Translations under genes and position numbers: made by a program
Assembly (NCBI GenBank): GCA_002403515.1
Contig: DHHZ01000129.1
Location: 1 to 15,106 of the forward strand
Origin: Legionellales bacterium UBA4759
GTDB taxonomy: Bacteria > Pseudomonadota > Gammaproteobacteria > Legionellales > Legionellaceae
Direction: 5' to 3'
DNA: 15,106 nucleotides
In this document: one piece after another, positions 13,786 to 15,106 of the stretch
How the letters are laid out: the number at the start of each line of letters is the position of its first letter
Position numbering within the stretch: the first letter of the stretch is position 1
The notes under the pieces: model-generated
Seen by the model: the letters and a program-made list of their open reading frames with translations, nothing else
Told to the model about the DNA's origin: nothing
Databases searched by the model: none

Positions 13786-14170
13786 ACATAGCATTTAAGG
13801 CAGCAGCACCAATATCTTCTAAAGCATCGATGGTGCCTTTACCACCAGGAATAAAACCACCCGCAGCATGTTTAATCAGATTAACACCTAATTTTGCTGC
13901 TTGAACCACAGGATCTGGTTTAATCACATAAAAAATACCTGCTGCTAAAATAGCTGCACCACATATTAAACTCAATGCTGGTAAAACCGTGCCTATAAAC
14001 GATGAAAGCATGGTTCCCAAATATGGTGTTAGAAATGCTGTGATATGATTCATTAAAGCAAAAATTGCTTCTGGAGCCACCAACAATTCTATGCCATAAA
14101 TGCCTGCACCTGCCAAACCTCCAAATCCTGCGTATCTTTTACCGCCCCTATCAAAAAATTTTTTTGCCAT
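13784..14170 (-). CDS. Glycine-rich two-TM small membrane protein, tandem paralogue 1
   Basis: A 128-aa protein of unknown function. Basic N-terminus (MAKKFFDRGGKR), then Gly-rich GFGGLAGAGIYG at 15-26 leading into a hydrophobic stretch, a second hydrophobic segment at ~54-83 (with FIGTVLPAL and GAAILAAG), KPDP at 84-87, and an amphipathic tail with GGFIPGGKGTIDALEDIG at 104-121. It aligns end to end with the 137-aa protein encoded just upstream (GGL-x-G-x-GIY, AP, FIG, P-x-P, F-x-PGG, EDI), so the two arose by tandem duplication. AAGGGA lies 8 bp before the ATG. It follows an intrinsic terminator with no promoter visible in between, so it probably depends on read-through. Small membrane-active peptide, holin-like or stress role: all guesses. 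Confidence 0.82.
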   Translation of the reverse strand: MAKKFFDRGGKRYAGFGGLAGAGIYGIELLVAPEAIFALMNHITAFLTPYLGTMLSSFIGTVLPALSLICGAAILAAGIFYVIKPDPVVQAAKLGVNLIKHAAGGFIPGGKGTIDALEDIGAAALNAM

Positions 14171-14192
14171 GATTATTTTCCCTTCAAATCAA

Positions 14193-14221
14193 TAAAACAA
14201 AAAAGCCCGGTTAAGGGCTTT
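14193..14221 (-). terminator. Intrinsic terminator between the tandem membrane-protein genes
   Basis: On the minus strand, AAAGCCC (14221-14215), loop TTAACC, GGGCTTT (14208-14202), followed by a T-rich run TTTGTTTTA. The stem is 7 bp and lies directly after the stop of the 137-aa gene. The next gene on this strand starts 31 bp past the stem with no clear promoter, which suggests partial termination. Confidence 0.8.
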
Positions 14222-14229
14222 GGATTACA

Positions 14230-14643
14230 TTATTTAAATGCCTGCGCTATATCCATTCCAATACCAGCAATGTCTTCAATCTTGTCAACAGCGTCACGTC
14301 CACCAGGTACAAATTTTGCAAAAGCACCTCGTAGGAACTCTTGACCAGCTTTTAGACCTTTTTTAGATGCAGGCTCAGGGGTAAAAGCAGAATGTAGACC
14401 CATGGCAATCATGGCACTAGTAATAACCATAGCAGCAAAAGGGATTAAATAGCCTATAAATAAGCCTAGAGAAGAACCTAGGATTGAAGATAAACTATTT
14501 GCAATGGACAGGGCAGCAGCTTCAAATACTGCTGGAGCCAGAAACGTTACACCTGAGTAAATACCAACACCGACCAAACCACCAACCAACGCCGGATTTG
14601 TAGATTTTTTTTCTTCAAAAAATCCTTTAAATTTTATTGCCAT
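14230..14643 (-). CDS. Glycine-rich two-TM small membrane protein, tandem paralogue 2
   Basis: A 137-aa protein of unknown function, paralogous to the next gene on this strand. Basic N-terminus, GGLVGVGIYSG at 21-31 (glycine-zipper-like), hydrophobic segments at ~25-48 and ~55-86, TPEP at 88-91, and an amphipathic, partly charged tail with AKFVPGGRDAVDKIEDIAG at 109-127. The ribosome site is the strongest in the window: AGGAGG (14651-14656), 7 bp before the ATG, pointing to high expression. A promoter candidate lies at 14678-14705 and a terminator follows the stop, so it can be a monocistronic message with some read-through into its paralogue. GxxxG-type helices suggest oligomerisation in a membrane. 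Confidence 0.84.
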   Translation of the reverse strand: MAIKFKGFFEEKKSTNPALVGGLVGVGIYSGVTFLAPAVFEAAALSIANSLSSILGSSLGLFIGYLIPFAAMVITSAMIAMGLHSAFTPEPASKKGLKAGQEFLRGAFAKFVPGGRDAVDKIEDIAGIGMDIAQAFK

Positions 14644-14677
14644 TTTACGACCTCCTCTTCGATTAATTACATTAAAT

Positions 14678-14705
14678 AAATTATCACAACTGTATGATAT
14701 GGCAA
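14678..14705 (-). promoter_or_regulatory. Candidate promoter for the tandem membrane-protein genes
   Basis: TTGCCA (14705-14700 on the minus strand), a 16-bp spacer and TAATTT (14683-14678), leaving a leader of about 27 nt that contains AGGAGG. Confidence 0.4.
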
Positions 14706-14717
14706 TAATTTTTCTAT

Positions 14718-14731
14718 AAATAGATCTATTT
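14718..14731. promoter_or_regulatory. 14-bp perfect palindrome between divergent promoters
   Basis: AAATAGATCTATTT reads the same on both strands and lies between the two candidate -35 boxes (14700-14705 minus and 14750-14755 plus). Position and symmetry suit a dimeric regulator; the AT-richness makes chance possible. Confidence 0.3.
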
Positions 14732-14749
14732 TCTTTAATATGAATCTTT

Positions 14750-14779
14750 TTGACTTATTTTTACATTGATGAGTTAAAT
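14750..14779 (+). promoter_or_regulatory. Candidate promoter for the right-edge genes
   Basis: TTGACT (14750-14755), an 18-bp spacer and TTAAAT (14774-14779), followed by AAGGA at 14800-14804 and an ATG at 14808. Confidence 0.4.
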
Positions 14780-14807
14780 TAAATCTAGGATCATTTTTTA
14801 AGGAAAA

Positions 14808-14912
14808 ATGCGGTATAAAGCTTTCTATGTCTTAATATCACTAACAGTTGATTTTTTTAAAGAATTAGCATATTTTTTTCAAAGGTTTTTTAGAGATAAA
14901 TATGATAAATGA
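14808..14912 (+). CDS. Possible 34-aa small protein or leader peptide
   Basis: ATG at 14808 opens 34 codons ending in TGA at 14910-14912. The peptide is rich in aromatic and basic residues (MRYKAFYVLISL at the start, FFQRFFRDKYDK at the end) and could lie along a membrane. AAGGA ends only 3 bp before the ATG, closer than ideal. Its end overlaps the next frame's ATG (14902) by 11 bp, which would allow translational coupling. It is behind the candidate promoter at 14750-14779. It may equally be a chance ORF in AT-rich leader sequence. Confidence 0.35.
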   Translation: MRYKAFYVLISLTVDFFKELAYFFQRFFRDKYDK

Positions 14913-15106
14913 TTTTTCATCACATGATGAAACTACAAAAAACAATGAAAATATTGAGCTTATAAAAAAAACACCAGAATTTTTTTTTAGAAAAACTTTA
15001 TTTCAATTTCAAATGGAATATCCACGAGTTTTAAGAAAAAAAAATAAACCTTTGATTTTCGAAAGTCCTAGAAATGAAGAGGAGCAGAAGTGGGTCAAAA
15101 AATTAG
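14902..15106 (+). CDS. Partial orphan protein running off the right edge
   Basis: An open frame from ATG 14902 to the window end, 68 codons seen, no stop. The start of the protein is polar and charged (MINDFSSHDETTKNNENIEL), followed by a basic region (RKTLFQFQMEYPRVLRKKNK) and an acidic stretch with NEEEQKW; no signal peptide or membrane helix appears. The upstream ribosome site is weak (AGAG), consistent with coupling to the 34-aa frame that it overlaps. Family not recognisable from this fragment. Confidence 0.55.
   Translation, partial: MINDFSSHDETTKNNENIELIKKTPEFFFRKTLFQFQMEYPRVLRKKNKPLIFESPRNEEEQKWVKKL

Overview
The window is a gene-dense, AT-rich stretch (roughly two thirds A+T by eye) of a bacterial chromosome. 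It has Shine-Dalgarno-type ribosome sites, sigma70-like promoters and intrinsic terminators. The mix of genes suggests a host-associated gammaproteobacterium, most likely of the Legionellales (Legionella, Coxiella or Berkiella-like). It combines housekeeping-type genes (a DUF2520 Rossmann protein and a VanX-type D-Ala-D-Ala dipeptidase) with large orphan helical proteins and with enzymes that in such bacteria are often secreted effectors (Fic, PARG-like macrodomain). That placement is inference; no rRNA, tRNA or marker gene is present to prove it. I saw no insertion sequence, CRISPR array or tRNA.

Left part (1-4625). A partial plus-strand gene (2-784) runs in from the left edge. It converges on a minus-strand operon read 4499 to 770: a 693-aa orphan protein, an alpha/beta-hydrolase and a leucine-carboxyl-methyltransferase-like (LCMT/PPM1) methyltransferase. 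The C-terminal ~260 residues of the orphan are clearly paralogous to the partial gene at the left edge (shared W-[IV]-AIHDDT and IC-x2-G-x-FN-x-L motifs). Two members of one uncharacterised family therefore flank the methyltransferase/hydrolase pair in opposite orientations. The hydrolase and methyltransferase reading frames overlap and could be a carboxyl-methyl writer and eraser.

Middle (4528-6192). A compact divergent promoter region separates that operon from a two-gene plus-strand operon: the DUF2520 dehydrogenase-like protein and the D-alanyl-D-alanine dipeptidase.

Fic/M48 block (6189-9457, minus strand). From high to low coordinate this holds an M48 metalloprotease with membrane segments, a 245-aa orphan with a near-consensus promoter, and a 503-aa Fic protein. 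The Fic signature is degenerate (HPFCNGNGRAAM). A perfect 10-bp hairpin covers the annotated Fic start and suggests the true start is 11 codons further in.

Plus-strand pair 9585-13037. A 777-aa coiled-coil-rich orphan is followed at 18 bp by a microbial-type poly(ADP-ribose) glycohydrolase (TIGR02452-like). This is an effector-like operon.

Right end (13038-15106). A two-TM small membrane protein is followed by a shared bidirectional terminator, then by tandem paralogous glycine-rich membrane proteins on the minus strand, each followed by an intrinsic terminator. After a divergent promoter region with a 14-bp palindrome come a possible 34-aa ORF and a partial gene running off the right edge.

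The strongest candidates for undescribed biology are the duplicated orphan family around the methyltransferase/esterase pair, the variant Fic with its orphan partner, the coiled-coil/PARG pair, and the tandem glycine-rich membrane proteins.
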